Shown here one piece after another: positions 18,591 through 27,986 of a DNA stretch of 64,000 bases. The DNA lies in NCBI RefSeq assembly GCF_000020485.1, contig NC_011899.1:2302501-2366500 (forward strand). The letters are read 5' to 3'. Every line of letters starts with the position of its first letter. The first letter of the stretch is position 1. This DNA is from Halothermothrix orenii H 168 (GTDB taxonomy: Bacteria; Bacillota; Halanaerobiia; Halanaerobiales; Halothermotrichaceae). Both the position numbers and the translations under genes were made by a program. Under the pieces are notes generated by a model, which saw only the letters and a list, made by a program, of their open reading frames with translations, searched no databases and was not told where the DNA came from.

Positions 18591-20123
18591 ATGTCCTATT
18601 GCCTTATTTTTCTCACAGTTCTCATCGCCATTACCACAGGTTATTACCGGTTCTTTTGCAAATTAAAAACCAACAAAATTATTTTACTGGCAGGATGTCT
18701 AATGGTAATTGAAATCAACTATATCATCCTCAAAAGCCCCCTGACCAACTGGCTTTTTTTTGTTTTTATTTATCTGGCCTCAATTTCCTTTTTTGTTAAA
18801 GGGGGGCTTATAGCAGCTCTGATAAGTATAATATTTACATATCTTCAATCCCCACCTGAGACCGGTCTTAATATCTATCTTTTCGCTGGCTATATTATCA
18901 TGGGTGCTGTGACCGGCAAATACTCAGATTATATCCATACCAGCATATTAAAAAAGGCGTCCTGGCAAAAGCAGCTATATCAGCAGGCCAAGGAATTAAA
19001 TATACTTCGGGAAATAAGCACAGCCCTCCAGAGTACATTAAAGCTGGACAAACTCCTTCATATTATTCTTACCGCTATTACAGCCGGTTATGGACTCGGT
19101 TTTAACAGGGCCATTCTTCTTCTGGTATCCCGGGACGAAAAATATCTTGAAGGGAAATTTGGGATAGGACCTATGAATAAGGTCGAGGGTTATGAGATAT
19201 GGGAAAATGTAGTAGCTGCCAAAATGAACATGAAAGACTTTATCGGCTTAAAGGAAAAGGCACGATTGAAGGATAAAACATTAAATGATCTGGTCCAGTC
19301 ATTAAAAATTCCCCTGAATCCTTCCAGCCAGGGGGGTGTTCTGGCCGAAGCAATTAAATATCAAAAACCAATCATCATTAAAAGTATTGATGGTAATGAT
19401 CCCGTCCAGGTCAGGCTGGCCAGTTATTTTGGCATGAGTGAATTTGCTGTCATCCCCCTGATAAACCAGGGGAAACCCGTTGGTGCCATTATTATAGATA
19501 ATATTGTCAACCATAAACCGATAACGGTAAAAGACCTGGATAGTATTACCCCTCTTGCCATCCAGGCCGCCATGGCTATAGACAATGCCAATCTCTATAA
19601 CAAGACCCAGAAGATGGCCATCACCGATGGTTTAACAGGCCTTTATAACCAGCGTTATTTCCTCGAGGTAATTGACAAATACTTTAAAACAGCCCGGGAG
19701 AAAAACCGTCACCTATCTATATTAATAATGGATATAGATAATTTTAAAAATTATAATGATGTTAATGGCCATCTTGCCGGTAATACAGCCCTTAGTCGAT
19801 TAACTGATATTATAAAGAAAAGTATCAGGAAAAAAGATGTCCCCTGCCGGTTTGGCGGTGAAGAGTTTGCTGTGTTATTCCCCGATACAACCAGGGACGA
19901 GGCCTACAACCTGGCCGAAACTATTAGAAAAAATATAGAAAAAACCCCCTTTTATAATGAAGATGTCCAGCCAGGGGGGCGGTTGACTGTAAGCCTGGGA
20001 CTGGCTATCTTTCCTGATGATAGCCAGGAGGTTAAAGACCTGCTGGATAAAGCTGACCAGGCCCTTTATAAGGCAAAAAACAATGGGAAAAACAGGATAG
20101 AATTCTTTAGTCAGGGGGTATAG
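18591..20123 (+). CDS. Membrane-bound GAF-GGDEF diguanylate cyclase
   Basis: The enzyme should make cyclic di-GMP from two GTP. Residues 1-115 contain about four to five membrane helices, 130-330 a GAF-like sensor, and 345-505 a GGDEF domain. The active-site loop is RFGGEEF (about residue 421). An RKKD sits five residues upstream, the RxxD inhibitory site, so product inhibition is likely. Also present are TDGLTGLYNQRYF and LIMDIDNFKNYND. A GAGGGGG ribosome site precedes the ATG. It is followed 2 bp later by an unknown membrane protein. Confidence 0.92.
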   Translation: MSYCLIFLTVLIAITTGYYRFFCKLKTNKIILLAGCLMVIEINYIILKSPLTNWLFFVFIYLASISFFVKGGLIAALISIIFTYLQSPPETGLNIYLFAGYIIMGAVTGKYSDYIHTSILKKASWQKQLYQQAKELNILREISTALQSTLKLDKLLHIILTAITAGYGLGFNRAILLLVSRDEKYLEGKFGIGPMNKVEGYEIWENVVAAKMNMKDFIGLKEKARLKDKTLNDLVQSLKIPLNPSSQGGVLAEAIKYQKPIIIKSIDGNDPVQVRLASYFGMSEFAVIPLINQGKPVGAIIIDNIVNHKPITVKDLDSITPLAIQAAMAIDNANLYNKTQKMAITDGLTGLYNQRYFLEVIDKYFKTAREKNRHLSILIMDIDNFKNYNDVNGHLAGNTALSRLTDIIKKSIRKKDVPCRFGGEEFAVLFPDTTRDEAYNLAETIRKNIEKTPFYNEDVQPGGRLTVSLGLAIFPDDSQEVKDLLDKADQALYKAKNNGKNRIEFFSQGV

Positions 20124-20125
20124 CT

Positions 20126-20617
20126 ATGAAGGTATTACTGGCTTTGTTAAACATAAGTATATTTTTAGCTATAGTCATCGGGGCCAGCAAATATTTTTAT
20201 TTTACATATCTAAAGCGTTTTACCACAAAAATTCTGCATAAATATAATTATACCCTTGATGACCTTAAATATTCTTTTGAAGAAATAATATATTTTGTTA
20301 CCCTGCCAACCAATAACCCGTTAATAATTAATTCATCCCTTGATGATTTGTATATTGAAAAAGAATTTATTTCACATGTTTATCCCACTATAAATGGTCT
20401 TAAAATAATATTAAAAACCCCTGACTCCAGAGACATGCTTGTCGCCTACCTGGCCAGGGATAAATTCCGTATTCCTTTACTTGAAAAAATGGTCTATGTA
20501 GGGAAAATAGATAGTCAGACTTATACCAGAATGACCGCTTACAAACTTGTCCATCCCCATACCATTAATGAAATTAAAGAAGAAGTACACCGTCAATTAA
20601 AAAGCAAAAGATATTAA
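20126..20617 (+). CDS. Unrecognised membrane-anchored protein
   Basis: I do not recognise this 163-residue protein. It has one N-terminal membrane helix (about 3-25) and a predicted soluble remainder without cysteines or a catalytic-looking motif. It starts 2 bp after the diguanylate cyclase stop and is probably in its operon, so a role as partner or output of that cyclase is possible. Its stop overlaps the purR stop by four bases in convergent orientation, and no terminator is visible there. Confidence 0.7.
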   Translation: MKVLLALLNISIFLAIVIGASKYFYFTYLKRFTTKILHKYNYTLDDLKYSFEEIIYFVTLPTNNPLIINSSLDDLYIEKEFISHVYPTINGLKIILKTPDSRDMLVAYLARDKFRIPLLEKMVYVGKIDSQTYTRMTAYKLVHPHTINEIKEEVHRQLKSKRY

Positions 20618-21429
20618 GCTTGATGACTGGGTCTGATTACTACCTTTTTATTTCTTTCATCAACCTTTTCCAGTAATAGTAAAGAGAGATAATCATCTAT
20701 TAACTTATCACCGGGATGAGCGGTTTCTACCAGAACACCGACCCCGGCCACTTCAACCTTAAATTCCTTCATTAACTCCAATACACCTTTGGCGGTACCA
20801 CCGGCCTTCATAAAATCATCAATGAAGACAACTTTAGATCCTTCCGGAAGGGCCCGCCGTGATAAGGACATGGTCTGTATTTTCCCCGAAGACCCGCTGA
20901 CATAATTTATGGTAACAACCGACCCCTCGGTAACCCTGGTATTGCGGCGGATAGTTACAAGGGGAACATTAAAGGCACGGGCTGTCATCATGGCGATAGG
21001 GATACCCTTGGTCTCTATCGTAATTATATAATCGGGTCTTTTATCTATAAATTTACTGGCAAATATTTTCCCAACTCTCCAGGCAATATCTGCCGAGAAT
21101 ATTAAGTCAGTCATATAAATAAACCCACCGGGGAGTATCCTCTCTCCCCGGGATAATTCACTGGCAATCTGGGTTAACATCTCTTTTTCCTCATCTTCTT
21201 TAATATAAGGAATATACCTTATTCCACCTGCTACCCCGGTAACGGTTTCTACTCTACCGAGGTTTAACCTCTTAAACACTGATTTAATAATAGAAACATC
21301 TTCGCTGAGGGTTGATTTGGCAACCTGAAATCGTTCTGTAAAACCCCGCAAAGGAAACAGAGTATATGGGTTGTCTACTAATATCTGGGTCAGGGCTGTA
21401 AGCCGTTCGGTTCTTTTGAAATCCTCCAT
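20614..21429 (-). CDS. purR: Purine operon repressor PurR (PRPP-responsive)
   Basis: PurR of Gram-positives represses purine genes and is released by PRPP. Residues 1-75 form a winged helix (LTQILVDNPYTLFPL). The rest is a phosphoribosyltransferase-like domain with the PRPP loop VVFIDDFMKAGGTA. The ATG at 21429 has a strong GGGGGG upstream; the reading from 21450 is unsupported. The ispE-(NTP-transferase)-purR order resembles Bacillus. The yabJ gene that follows purR in Bacillus is missing here; glnRA and other genes intervene before spoVG. Confidence 0.95.
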   Translation of the reverse strand: MEDFKRTERLTALTQILVDNPYTLFPLRGFTERFQVAKSTLSEDVSIIKSVFKRLNLGRVETVTGVAGGIRYIPYIKEDEEKEMLTQIASELSRGERILPGGFIYMTDLIFSADIAWRVGKIFASKFIDKRPDYIITIETKGIPIAMMTARAFNVPLVTIRRNTRVTEGSVVTINYVSGSSGKIQTMSLSRRALPEGSKVVFIDDFMKAGGTAKGVLELMKEFKVEVAGVGVLVETAHPGDKLIDDYLSLLLLEKVDERNKKVVIRPSHQA

Positions 21430-21453
21430 GTTTTCCCCCCAAGTCTGCAATTT

Positions 21454-22209
21454 TTATAATATATATTTATCCCTCATTAATTTTAGATCACTTGGTTTAT
21501 CGACATCAAATCCTATCTCAGGGTGTTCAGTAATCATACCGACTCCTTTATATCCTGTAATCTCTTTAACCCGTTCCTGTATTTCTTCTATAGAAAGGTT
21601 ACCCATTAAAAACTTAAAGATAAACTTCATACCAAGAATCTGGCTTAATTTCCAGGGTTTTTTCCGCCATAAAACAGCTTTTCTTAATAAATCAATTGAA
21701 TTTTGTAAGACCGTCGGTTTAATTAACACCATATTTCCTCCGGTAAAAGTCCCTTCAACCAGATGAACATAGGTTCTTTTTACATTGGGATACTTAGCTT
21801 TATTTTTTTCTTTAGGTATAATGGGATAATAGATATCTGCCTCTTCATTGTTACAGGATAATATAAACTCATCGATGACATCTTCAGTAATTAAAGGGAT
21901 ATCTGAAGTCATTAATAAAACAAGATTACTGGTATCTAATACCTCAAACCCTTTTTGAATATTTTCCACCAGGGAGTCGCCTGAATCTACAATTAAATCA
22001 ATTTTTTCATTAACATATTCTTCAAGTTGCTCCCGCGGACCCACTACAACCACTTTACCGGTGTGGGTTGCCCTGTTTACAGCTTTAATGACATACTCGA
22101 CCATTGGCATATCTTTTATTTTTATTAAAGCTTCATGTTCCTCAGGAGTTATTTTTTTAAGTGCTCCTTTATTAGGTGCCCCAGCCAGTATTAAAACGTC
22201 AACAGTCAT
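21454..22209 (-). CDS. MobA-like NTP-transferase domain protein
   Basis: A GT-A fold nucleotidyltransferase of MobA/GlmU-N type: VDVLILAGAPNKG at the N-terminus, PMVEYVIKAV, and LLMTSDIPLIT with the metal-binding Asp. A GTFTGGNMVLI segment follows. The usual G-x-G-T-x-M-x-x-x-K loop is degenerate (APNKGALKKI), so the nucleotide or product is uncertain; it may act on a sugar phosphate or cofactor. GGGGGGAAGG precedes the ATG at 22209. It lies between ispE and purR, where I recall such genes in other anaerobic Firmicutes. Confidence 0.75.
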   Translation of the reverse strand: MTVDVLILAGAPNKGALKKITPEEHEALIKIKDMPMVEYVIKAVNRATHTGKVVVVGPREQLEEYVNEKIDLIVDSGDSLVENIQKGFEVLDTSNLVLLMTSDIPLITEDVIDEFILSCNNEEADIYYPIIPKEKNKAKYPNVKRTYVHLVEGTFTGGNMVLIKPTVLQNSIDLLRKAVLWRKKPWKLSQILGMKFIFKFLMGNLSIEEIQERVKEITGYKGVGMITEHPEIGFDVDKPSDLKLMRDKYIL

Positions 22210-22418
22210 TTTCCTTCCCCCCTGCCACAACCCTTAAAAATTTAATTATGTCTCAAATAAAATCATTAAATAAAATAAACAAGATACATCATTAAAAACC
22301 TAACCCGGTTTGCGACCAGAAAACCAGTAATAAAAGAAAATAATTAATAAGATATATCAATGACAAACAAATAAAAATAGACAAATAAAACCAATATATA
22401 TATTGTTCCTTAAAGAAA

Positions 22419-23282
22419 TTAAAATTCCTTCTTTAGGGTCCAGGTGGGATGAACAAAATCCCCCCGACGTGGCCAGGATTCTTTGATTTCACATCCCTTA
22501 TCCCAACTATCTACTATGGCAAAAACACTGGGACCACTCCCGGACATTAATGACAGACGGACCCCTCTGTCCTCTAAAAGGGACTTTATTTCCTTTATAT
22601 CAAAGGTCTCCTTTATCGAAACAGGTTCTAAAACATTATACCATCCCTCTTCCCAGGTTATTTTTTTATTATTTGATATTAAATTTACAAAACGGGTTAC
22701 CGGAATACTGCCTGAAAATGGATTTTTATCATACTGACTATAAATATAAGCTGTACTCAAGGCCACCGGTGGGGTTACCACCACAAGGTAAGTTTTCTGT
22801 AAATCGTCAAGCTGAGTTAAATAATCTCCCCTGCCGGTTGCCCGGGCGGTACCCCCCTGTAAACAAAAGGGGACATCCGAGCCCAGTTTTCTGGCCATTG
22901 ACACCAGTCTATTATAACTGAAATTTAACCCATACAATTGGTTAATACCTTTAAGGACAGCTGCTGCATCTGTACTGCCTCCTGCCAGGCCAGCCGCGAC
23001 AGGTATATTTTTTTCAATATGTATATTGACCCCGTTATGTAGCCCGGCCTCATCGAGTATGAGTTCGGCAGCCTTATAGGCCAGATTCTCCCTGCCGGTT
23101 GGAACCCTGTCAGAGTTAGTTGATATTTTAATTCCATCCCCGCTCTTTTGAAGATGAAGTCTATCATAAAGGGCAATAGATTGCATAATCATGTCTACTT
23201 CATGGTAACCATCTTCCCTGAGGCCTTTTATATCAAGACATAAATTGATTTTAGCCGGAGCCTTAATGACAACCTCTTCCAT
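22419..23282 (-). CDS. ispE: 4-diphosphocytidyl-2-C-methyl-D-erythritol kinase
   Basis: IspE is the GHMP kinase of the MEP isoprenoid pathway. The 287-residue protein has KAPAKINLCLDI, the ATP loop PVAAGLAGGSTDAAAVL, and the C-terminal SLMSGSGPSVFAI. GGGGAAG precedes the ATG. It is the first gene upstream of purR as in Bacillus, but yabG and veg, usually beside it, lie about 36 kb away in this window. Confidence 0.96.
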   Translation of the reverse strand: MEEVVIKAPAKINLCLDIKGLREDGYHEVDMIMQSIALYDRLHLQKSGDGIKISTNSDRVPTGRENLAYKAAELILDEAGLHNGVNIHIEKNIPVAAGLAGGSTDAAAVLKGINQLYGLNFSYNRLVSMARKLGSDVPFCLQGGTARATGRGDYLTQLDDLQKTYLVVVTPPVALSTAYIYSQYDKNPFSGSIPVTRFVNLISNNKKITWEEGWYNVLEPVSIKETFDIKEIKSLLEDRGVRLSLMSGSGPSVFAIVDSWDKGCEIKESWPRRGDFVHPTWTLKKEF

Positions 23283-23395
23283 AAATCTTCCCCTTACCGA
23301 TATTTTCGATCTAATTCCTTAATTTTAATTATACCATTAATAAAAGAAAAATAAAATCCCCAGACTAAGGCCCCGGATATTTTAAAGTGTTATAT

Positions 23396-24241
23396 TTATC
23401 CTGTCCCCGTTAGTGGAATGTTATGCAACGGGAAAGCAGGCAATTTAACAATTACCGGTAAATGGTCTGAAGCCATCGTGTCTATGGTATACTCCTCAAC
23501 CCTGAAATTATAATTTGAAAATACTAAATCTATTAATTCCTCTGGAGCGGTAGATGGATAGGTCTTAACATTAGTTGCCAGGGGGTATAATCCCTCCAGG
23601 TTGATGGCAGGAATCCTCTGGTTAAAATCACCCATTAAAATAAAGGGAGTCTCTATATTATTGGTATATTCATTAATCCACTTTAACTGTTGCTCCCTTT
23701 CTTTAAAGTCTGTCGAAAGGTGGGTAACCATTATCTTTAACTCTGGACCTCCCGGCAGGGAAACTATTGCCTGGAGCAACCCTCTTTTTTCTGTACTGTC
23801 TATCACCGGAAGGGGTTTATTGATAACTTCACTTATAGGATATTTTGATAATACTGCATTACCATAACTCCCCTCACCAGTTTGTAAGTTCGGTCCATAG
23901 GCATAATTCATTTTTAATTTTCGGGCCAGAATCTGGACCTGATGTTGAAAACCTGACCTCTTTAGCCCCCGGTCAACTTCATTAAGGCCTATTATATCTG
24001 AGTCTGTTTTTTTCAGAACTCTGGCTATCCTGTCCAAATCTAACCGCCCATCTATCCCTACCCCATGATGAATATTGTAAAGGGTTATAACTAAATTTTC
24101 TCTCCGAAGGGGTGTATTTATTTGTGAAAATACTTCTACAGTCCTGTTCTGGTAATTATACTTATATATGAAATAGATGCTAACCCCTGACAGTATTAAA
24201 ATTATGATTATCAGTCCAATGATCAACTCTGGCTGTCTCAT
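23396..24241 (-). CDS. Membrane-anchored endonuclease/exonuclease/phosphatase-family protein
   Basis: The N-terminal 25 residues are one membrane helix or uncleaved signal, so the catalytic domain probably lies outside the cell. The EEP fold motifs are complete: YNIHHG, LNEVDRG (metal Glu), VTHLST, GDFNQR, and SDHLPVIV (catalytic Asp-His). Such proteins cleave phosphodiesters in DNA, phospholipids or sugar phosphates. The substrate cannot be told from sequence. AGGAGGG precedes the ATG. It is divergent from the L,D-transpeptidase gene. Confidence 0.88.
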   Translation of the reverse strand: MRQPELIIGLIIIILILSGVSIYFIYKYNYQNRTVEVFSQINTPLRRENLVITLYNIHHGVGIDGRLDLDRIARVLKKTDSDIIGLNEVDRGLKRSGFQHQVQILARKLKMNYAYGPNLQTGEGSYGNAVLSKYPISEVINKPLPVIDSTEKRGLLQAIVSLPGGPELKIMVTHLSTDFKEREQQLKWINEYTNNIETPFILMGDFNQRIPAINLEGLYPLATNVKTYPSTAPEELIDLVFSNYNFRVEEYTIDTMASDHLPVIVKLPAFPLHNIPLTGTG

Positions 24242-24373
24242 AACACAGACCCTCCTGTTACTATTATAACATGAGTTAGTGTTTTGTTACAAATGTAAGC
24301 AACAGGTATCTAGCACTTTTTCCTCCTAACTGAATAACTTAAATATATAAGGTCTTTTTATGATCTACTTTTA

Positions 24374-24463
24374 TTGCATAATTAATTTTAAAGAAACACG
24401 AACAGGTTGGAATTGTAGCAAAAACTGTAGTGGGACCGTTGACGGCCCCGATTAATTATGCAA
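24374..24463 (+). other. Candidate structured leader element with perfect 13-bp closing stem
   Basis: TTGCATAATTAAT (24374-24386) is perfectly complementary to ATTAATTATGCAA (24451-24463). The enclosed 64 bases contain a second hairpin, GGG-A-CCG-TTGA-CGG-CCC (24432-24449, with a bulged A). It ends about 20 bases before the ribosome site of the L,D-transpeptidase gene. It could be a cis-regulatory RNA or a small mobile-element remnant. I match it to no known riboswitch consensus. Confidence 0.45.
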
Positions 24464-24503
24464 GAAGCTTATAGTAAGAAATTAGAGGAGGGTGGTATCT
24501 TTT

Positions 24504-25049
24504 ATGGCCTATCAAATTTATATTGAACTGAACACCAGGCGGTTAATATTAAAAAATAATGGAAGTATTATCGCTACATACCCTGTAGCAATTGGAAAAC
24601 CATCTACCCCGACACCGGTCGGTGATTTCAAGGTTCTAAACAAAATAAAAAACCCGGGTGGGGTCCTGGGAACAAGATGGCTCCAGTTTACCTGGCAGCA
24701 ACATGGTATCCACGGGACCAATAAACCCTGGTTAATCGGCCAGGCTGTATCCAATGGCTGTGTCCGTATGTATAATCGTGATGTGGAAGAGCTTTATGAT
24801 TATGTTTCCGTTGGGACCCCGGTAATTATCAGAAAAAATTTTTCTTTCATATCTCCACCAGGAACGGGCAATTCTAGAGAACATAGCAACACTAACAGGT
24901 CCTATTTTATCTATACTGTAAAGAGAGGCGACTCCCTCTGGAAGATTGCCCACCGGTATAATGTTACTGTTGATAGACTTAAAAAGTATAACAACCTGAA
25001 CAATAACCTTATTTACCCGGGTCAAAAACTAAAAATACCGGTCAGGTAA
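24504..25049 (+). CDS. L,D-transpeptidase (YkuD) with C-terminal LysM
   Basis: The YkuD domain (about 3-115) has the substrate-side IHGTN and the catalytic SNGCVRM with Cys. It forms 3-3 cross-links in peptidoglycan or attaches proteins. A linker is followed by a LysM domain (about 135-181, VKRGDSLWKIAHRYNV), which binds the wall. No signal peptide is visible, as in B. subtilis YkuD, a spore-wall enzyme. The ATG at 24504 is 12 bases after GAGGAGG; an in-frame GTG at 24492 is too close. It converges on the CAX gene with a 6-bp gap. Confidence 0.92.
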   Translation: MAYQIYIELNTRRLILKNNGSIIATYPVAIGKPSTPTPVGDFKVLNKIKNPGGVLGTRWLQFTWQQHGIHGTNKPWLIGQAVSNGCVRMYNRDVEELYDYVSVGTPVIIRKNFSFISPPGTGNSREHSNTNRSYFIYTVKRGDSLWKIAHRYNVTVDRLKKYNNLNNNLIYPGQKLKIPVR

Positions 25050-25055
25050 CCACAT

Positions 25056-26105
25056 TTAGGCGAAATAAAAAGCAATGGCAATTATAAGGTAAGCTGCACA
25101 TAACTGTAATCCTTCAAACCAGTTCGACTCACCCTGGAGATAAACAATATTTATAGCCAGAACTGATAAACCAATAGAACTAACCTCCAGAAGATTGAAT
25201 AATACATTCATGGGATGGTTTATCAGGTGACTTATAAAAATTAATAAGGGGACCAAGAATAAGGCTACCTGAATACTTGAACCAATAGCAATATTTATAC
25301 TAAGGTCTATTTTGTTCTCCCGGGCCATGGTAATGGCAGTGAGGTTTTCAGCCACATTGGAAATAATGGGAAGTATTATAACCCCGATAAAGACAGGAGA
25401 AATATTAAACTTTTTCTGGATAATAGTAATAGAACCTACCAGGATGTTAGCTTCTACAGCCACTAAACTGGTCACCAGAAAAAGAATAAAGGCCTCACGC
25501 ATAACACTACCCCGTCCCGGGCTTTTTTTTATTTGTCGGTGGGATTCCTTTTTTTCATTTTCATGAATTACCAGGGTATAGTAAAGACTGGCCATATAGG
25601 TAACAAAAAGTACTGCCCCCACCCCTAAACTTAACTTTCCAAGAACAAGGGTCTTTATATTCGGAGAAGCAAAATAAAAAATAGCAGGGATTAGCATTCC
25701 AATAACGGCCAGCATAAGCATTGTGCCATTGGCTATGGCCAGGACTTTGTCAAAGGTCTGTTTTCTATGTTTCAGACCGCCGGTAAAAAAGCTTAGTCCT
25801 AAAACAAGCAGGAGATTCATGACAATAGATCCCGTTATATTGGCCTTGACTACATTTAACAACCTGTCAATTATGGCATAAAGGGATATTATTAATTCGG
25901 TGGCATTACCAAAGGTTACATTTATTAACCCTCCCCAGCTACTCCCCAGATATGACCTTAGCCTGTCCGTCTTCCTGGATATAATAAATGCCAGGGGAAC
26001 AATGGCCAGCGCTGAAGTTATAAATGTACCCAGGGAATTACCCCTTAAAAAATAAGTACCCCAGCTGACGGGTACAAAAATAAGCAAATATTTAAATATC
26101 TTCAT
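25056..26105 (-). CDS. Calcium/cation-proton antiporter of the CAX (CaCA) family
   Basis: A 349-residue membrane protein with about eleven helices and the two conserved alpha repeats: FGNATELIISLYA in the first half and SNVAENLTAITMA in the second. The two acidic residues there are the ion-binding site. CAX proteins export Ca2+ or other cations against protons. The ATG at 26105 follows GAGGTGG by nine bases; the upstream ATG overlaps that ribosome site and is rejected. No operon partner. Confidence 0.9.
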   Translation of the reverse strand: MKIFKYLLIFVPVSWGTYFLRGNSLGTFITSALAIVPLAFIISRKTDRLRSYLGSSWGGLINVTFGNATELIISLYAIIDRLLNVVKANITGSIVMNLLLVLGLSFFTGGLKHRKQTFDKVLAIANGTMLMLAVIGMLIPAIFYFASPNIKTLVLGKLSLGVGAVLFVTYMASLYYTLVIHENEKKESHRQIKKSPGRGSVMREAFILFLVTSLVAVEANILVGSITIIQKKFNISPVFIGVIILPIISNVAENLTAITMARENKIDLSINIAIGSSIQVALFLVPLLIFISHLINHPMNVLFNLLEVSSIGLSVLAINIVYLQGESNWFEGLQLCAAYLIIAIAFYFA

Positions 26106-26171
26106 GTATATAAACCACCTCAATTATCTATTATTCCTAAAAAACATTTAATTAATATGAAATAAATAAAA

Positions 26172-26223
26172 AAACACAACCCTTTATTCCAGGTATAAAT
26201 CACCTGAAAAAAGGTTGTGTTTA
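26172..26223 (-). terminator. Long-stem terminator after the first SPOCS gene
   Basis: Arms AAACACAACC / GGTTGTGTTT enclose an inner CAGGT/ACCTG hairpin. The minus-strand side ends in a T-run. It lies between the CAX start and the SPOCS gene stop. Confidence 0.82.
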
Positions 26224-26230
26224 AAAATAA

Positions 26231-27733
26231 TCAACCTGCCGGAATTAATAATTGCTGGCCTACCCTGAGATTATCGGGATCGGCAATATTATTAATTTCA
26301 ACCAGTCTCGCAATAGATACACCATACCTCCTGGAAATTAAAAACAGGGTATCTCCAGGTTGAACCGTATAGGTAATAAAACCTTCTTCGTCAGCCGGCT
26401 CTTCTCCAACCCTGATAACAAGGGGTATTCTGACTCTTTCTGTCACAACCAGGTTAAGTTCAACCACTACCCGTACATTAATCTGTCTGGCACTGACCCT
26501 GCTGGCAGAAACCCGGACAACTTCTGCATCTACCACTGCATCCATATCAGCAGTTACTCCCTCTATATTTATAAAGGTATTGAGGTCTATAACTGTCGAG
26601 GTAAAGTAAACAGGTTGCTGCGGTAGGTCAGCCACATAAAGAATATTAACAGCAATTTCACCATCCACAAAAACCCCTCCACTGGCGGTTTCAGCACTGA
26701 CAGTACCACCAATGAATTGACCGGTTGCTCTAATAACCCGGTCAATGTCAGGGTTCCCTTCTGGAACAGTGACCTGGTCCCGGGCTAAAACCCTGGTTCT
26801 TTCTTCAGCAACAACCCTGTCAACGATAACAGTTCTCCTTTCCGGAAAAACCCCTGGGGTAATAACCCCGACCGGGACTGTAACCTCTTCTTCCCTGACT
26901 ACCAAGATATTAAACAGGGCTGTAATATTAAATCTTATCCTCCTGTTGTCGACAAGACTTGCTTCCTCACTCCTGATAACAGTGTCTACAAAAGCCTCAT
27001 CCCCGGGATCAACCCCTCTTAATGTAAAGGTTTCAGTAACCGGGAATGAAATAGAGAAAAACTCCAGCTGTCCCTGCCTGTTCACATATAAAATACGGTT
27101 ATTAACCACTCCCCTGATGGTTACCCGGTTATTTCCGGTTATAATATCTATTAATTGAATAGTAGACTCGACATCAATAATTCTCCTTATATCTTCAGCA
27201 TCGGACGGTAACCTTTCAACAGAAGTCAACTCTCTAACAAAGTTCCTTTCAACAATGGTTCTTCTTATCCTGATTCGACGACGCCTGAATTCGACCTCTT
27301 CCGGTTCTTCTACAACCGGTACTGTCTCGGGAACGGTTATTTCCAGGTCAGCAACAACTACAAATTCTATTCCCAGCAATCTATTGTTAATTACATAGAA
27401 ATCAATGTCTCCAATACTGGCATCAACATTTACTTCAGCCCCGGGCCTGGCCCCGGGAATGTTTACCCGTTCGGTAAAATTAAAATTACGCCTGATACTG
27501 ACAACATTTGAAGGGTCTTCTGCAGAGGCATAAAAAATAGTAGACCTGATAATTCCATTTATAACAACATTCCCCTGTCCGGCTGTTGCTTCAGTTATTT
27601 CAAGCCGGGCATTGGCACTGACAACCCTTTCTGCCGGGGGTAACTCTGAAGGAATACCTACATTTCTAACTACCTCAAAATCAACAACCCGGCGGGCCAG
27701 TTCTTCACTAACTGTTAGCTGTTGTTGGGGCAT
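26231..27733 (-). CDS. SPOCS (DUF3794) triple-domain protein with C-terminal LysM
   Basis: This 500-residue protein has three divergent SPOCS domains (about 10-145, 165-290, 305-435). Each has the pattern of a strand rich in Val/Ile, then ILY(V/A), then a segment such as PGARPGAEV or VDPGDEAF. A LysM domain closes the protein (YTVQPGDTLFLISRRYGV). SPOCS domains occur in SipL, which tethers the SpoIVA spore-coat base in C. difficile. There is no signal peptide. AAGGAGG precedes the ATG. Together with two neighbours it forms a SPOCS cluster; role in coat or wall assembly is inferred. Confidence 0.85.
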   Translation of the reverse strand: MPQQQLTVSEELARRVVDFEVVRNVGIPSELPPAERVVSANARLEITEATAGQGNVVINGIIRSTIFYASAEDPSNVVSIRRNFNFTERVNIPGARPGAEVNVDASIGDIDFYVINNRLLGIEFVVVADLEITVPETVPVVEEPEEVEFRRRRIRIRRTIVERNFVRELTSVERLPSDAEDIRRIIDVESTIQLIDIITGNNRVTIRGVVNNRILYVNRQGQLEFFSISFPVTETFTLRGVDPGDEAFVDTVIRSEEASLVDNRRIRFNITALFNILVVREEEVTVPVGVITPGVFPERRTVIVDRVVAEERTRVLARDQVTVPEGNPDIDRVIRATGQFIGGTVSAETASGGVFVDGEIAVNILYVADLPQQPVYFTSTVIDLNTFINIEGVTADMDAVVDAEVVRVSASRVSARQINVRVVVELNLVVTERVRIPLVIRVGEEPADEEGFITYTVQPGDTLFLISRRYGVSIARLVEINNIADPDNLRVGQQLLIPAG

Positions 27734-27752
27734 ATCCTGACCTCCTTTCTCC

Positions 27753-27845
27753 TCATTTTTTCTTTATCCTTATTATTCTTTTAACCTTCTGGGGTTTTAT
27801 ATTAATTCTGGTTTTATCTTTGTTTTTGCTATTTTGTTCAGACAA
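27753..27845 (-). CDS. Possible 30-residue basic peptide
   Basis: A TTG at 27845, preceded by AAGGGGGTGGAG with good spacing, opens a 30-codon frame ending in TGA at 27753. The peptide is rich in Lys, Arg and Asn, with about half its residues charged or polar. It ends just before the ribosome site of the SPOCS gene and could be a leader peptide or a small coat peptide. Its shortness makes chance possible; the ribosome site is the main support. Confidence 0.4.
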   Translation of the reverse strand: MSEQNSKNKDKTRINIKPQKVKRIIRIKKK

Positions 27846-27986
27846 ATTCTCCACCCCCTTAAACTTATATTAATATATGCAGTTGGAATAGCGTGTTGTG
27901 AATCTGGGATGTCTTAAATTTAGAGACAGTGTGAAAGAACTTGCCAGTCCTTTGTCTTCCAATTGATATCACCAGAAAATTTAAGC

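Noticed and set aside
22295-22325. Terminator after ispE
   Set aside because: A 5-bp stem followed by TTTTT exists about 100 bp after the stop, too weak to call.
24374-24463. T-box, c-di-GMP or c-di-AMP riboswitch
   Set aside because: TGGGACCG faintly recalls a T-box core and CACGAACAGG the GEMM start, but the remaining conserved elements are missing and the gene context does not fit a T-box.
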